A DNA stretch of 30,007 nucleotides from Actinomycetes bacterium (lineage in GTDB: Bacteria; Actinomycetota; Acidimicrobiia; Acidimicrobiales; RAAP-2): contig JAJYXE010000053.1 in assembly GCA_021791145.1 (NCBI GenBank), forward strand, positions 1 through 30,007. The letters run 5' to 3'. The translations under genes and the position numbers were made by a program. Under the pieces are notes generated by a model, which was not told where the DNA came from, searched no databases, and worked only from the letters and a program-made list of their open reading frames with translations. Shown piece after piece: positions 29,923 to 30,007 of the stretch. How positions within the stretch are numbered: position 1 is the first letter of the stretch; each line of letters begins with the position of its first letter.

Positions 29923-30007
29923 GAGAGCTCGAACACGAGCGTCGTGGACCCGACGGTGATCTCGTCACCGCTGACCAGCAGGTGCTCGCGAACCGGCACG
30001 CCGTTCA
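29919..30007 (-). CDS. fhaA: FhaA, C-terminal end only (cut by window edge)
   Basis: The last 28 residues of a gene that begins beyond the window. They read NGVPVREHLLVSGDEITVGS and then TTLVFELS, the final strands of an FHA domain (Asn-Gly turn, GDEITVG, TxLVFE). In actinobacteria FhaA precedes fhaB in this operon, and the TGA at 29919-29921 overlaps the fhaB GTG by 4 bp, which supports the assignment. The N-terminal DUF3662 domain expected for FhaA cannot be seen. Confidence 0.75.
   Translation of the reverse strand, partial: NGVPVREHLLVSGDEITVGSTTLVFELS

Overview
The window is GC-rich (about two thirds or more G+C by eye) chromosomal DNA of an actinobacterium. The evidence is the crgA / pabA(trpG) / pknB / pstP / fhaB / fhaA neighbourhood, an HU protein with a long Lys/Ala tail, a TIGR03085-type DinB-like protein, a DUF3817 membrane protein, a homologue of mycobacterial Rv0571c, and several genes whose start codon lies 6-9 nt after a TAnnnT -10 box (leaderless-type promoters). 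A deep branch such as Acidimicrobiia would fit, but that is inference and no rRNA is present to settle it.

Layout. 1-3170 is a scarred accessory zone. It holds the end of an IS1182-like transposase, the 3' half of a tRNA-Val(GAC) gene that looks like the distal attachment site of an integrated element, a frameshifted HTH gene, an intact MetE-like methyltransferase gene and a frameshifted mazF with an antitoxin stub. 3376-8131 holds an alpha/beta hydrolase, a PRPP synthetase gene divergent from a phosphoribosyltransferase-hydrolase fusion, and an enolase-superfamily racemase/OSBS. 8132-11610 (minus) holds an M24-fold protein and a secreted glutamic-peptidase (G1) protein with cell-wall-binding repeats. 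11964-17672 (plus) holds dnaE1 interrupted by a 408-residue intein, then the HU gene. 17740-21031 (minus) holds a protein of uncertain function and a molybdenum hydroxylase large subunit. 21134-23917 (plus) holds a pirin, a thiolase and a DUF3817 protein. 23935-30007 holds the cell-division/signalling cluster: crgA and a TIGR03085 gene (minus), pabA/trpG (plus), then pknB, pstP, fhaB and the end of fhaA (minus).

How the genes work together. In the signalling operon, fhaA-fhaB-pstP are joined by 4-bp GTGA overlaps, and the kinase PknB and phosphatase PstP form the usual antagonistic pair. The rodA-pbpA-pknA genes that normally sit between pstP and pknB in mycobacteria and corynebacteria are absent here. 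The divergent prs / PRTase-hydrolase pair has two partial palindromes resembling the DosR (DevR) dormancy box. Each lies about 60 bp upstream of one of the two genes, which suggests a hypoxia- or dormancy-linked PRPP/phosphoribosyl module.

The most interesting items are the dnaE intein with two apparently dead LAGLIDADG motifs, the glutamic peptidase-CWB2 fusion, the paired DosR-like boxes, the tRNA-Val att scar, and the 45-bp tandem repeat encoding a Thr/Pro stalk on PknB. I did not find a clearly new multi-gene system; the nearest candidate is the PRPP module with its paired boxes.
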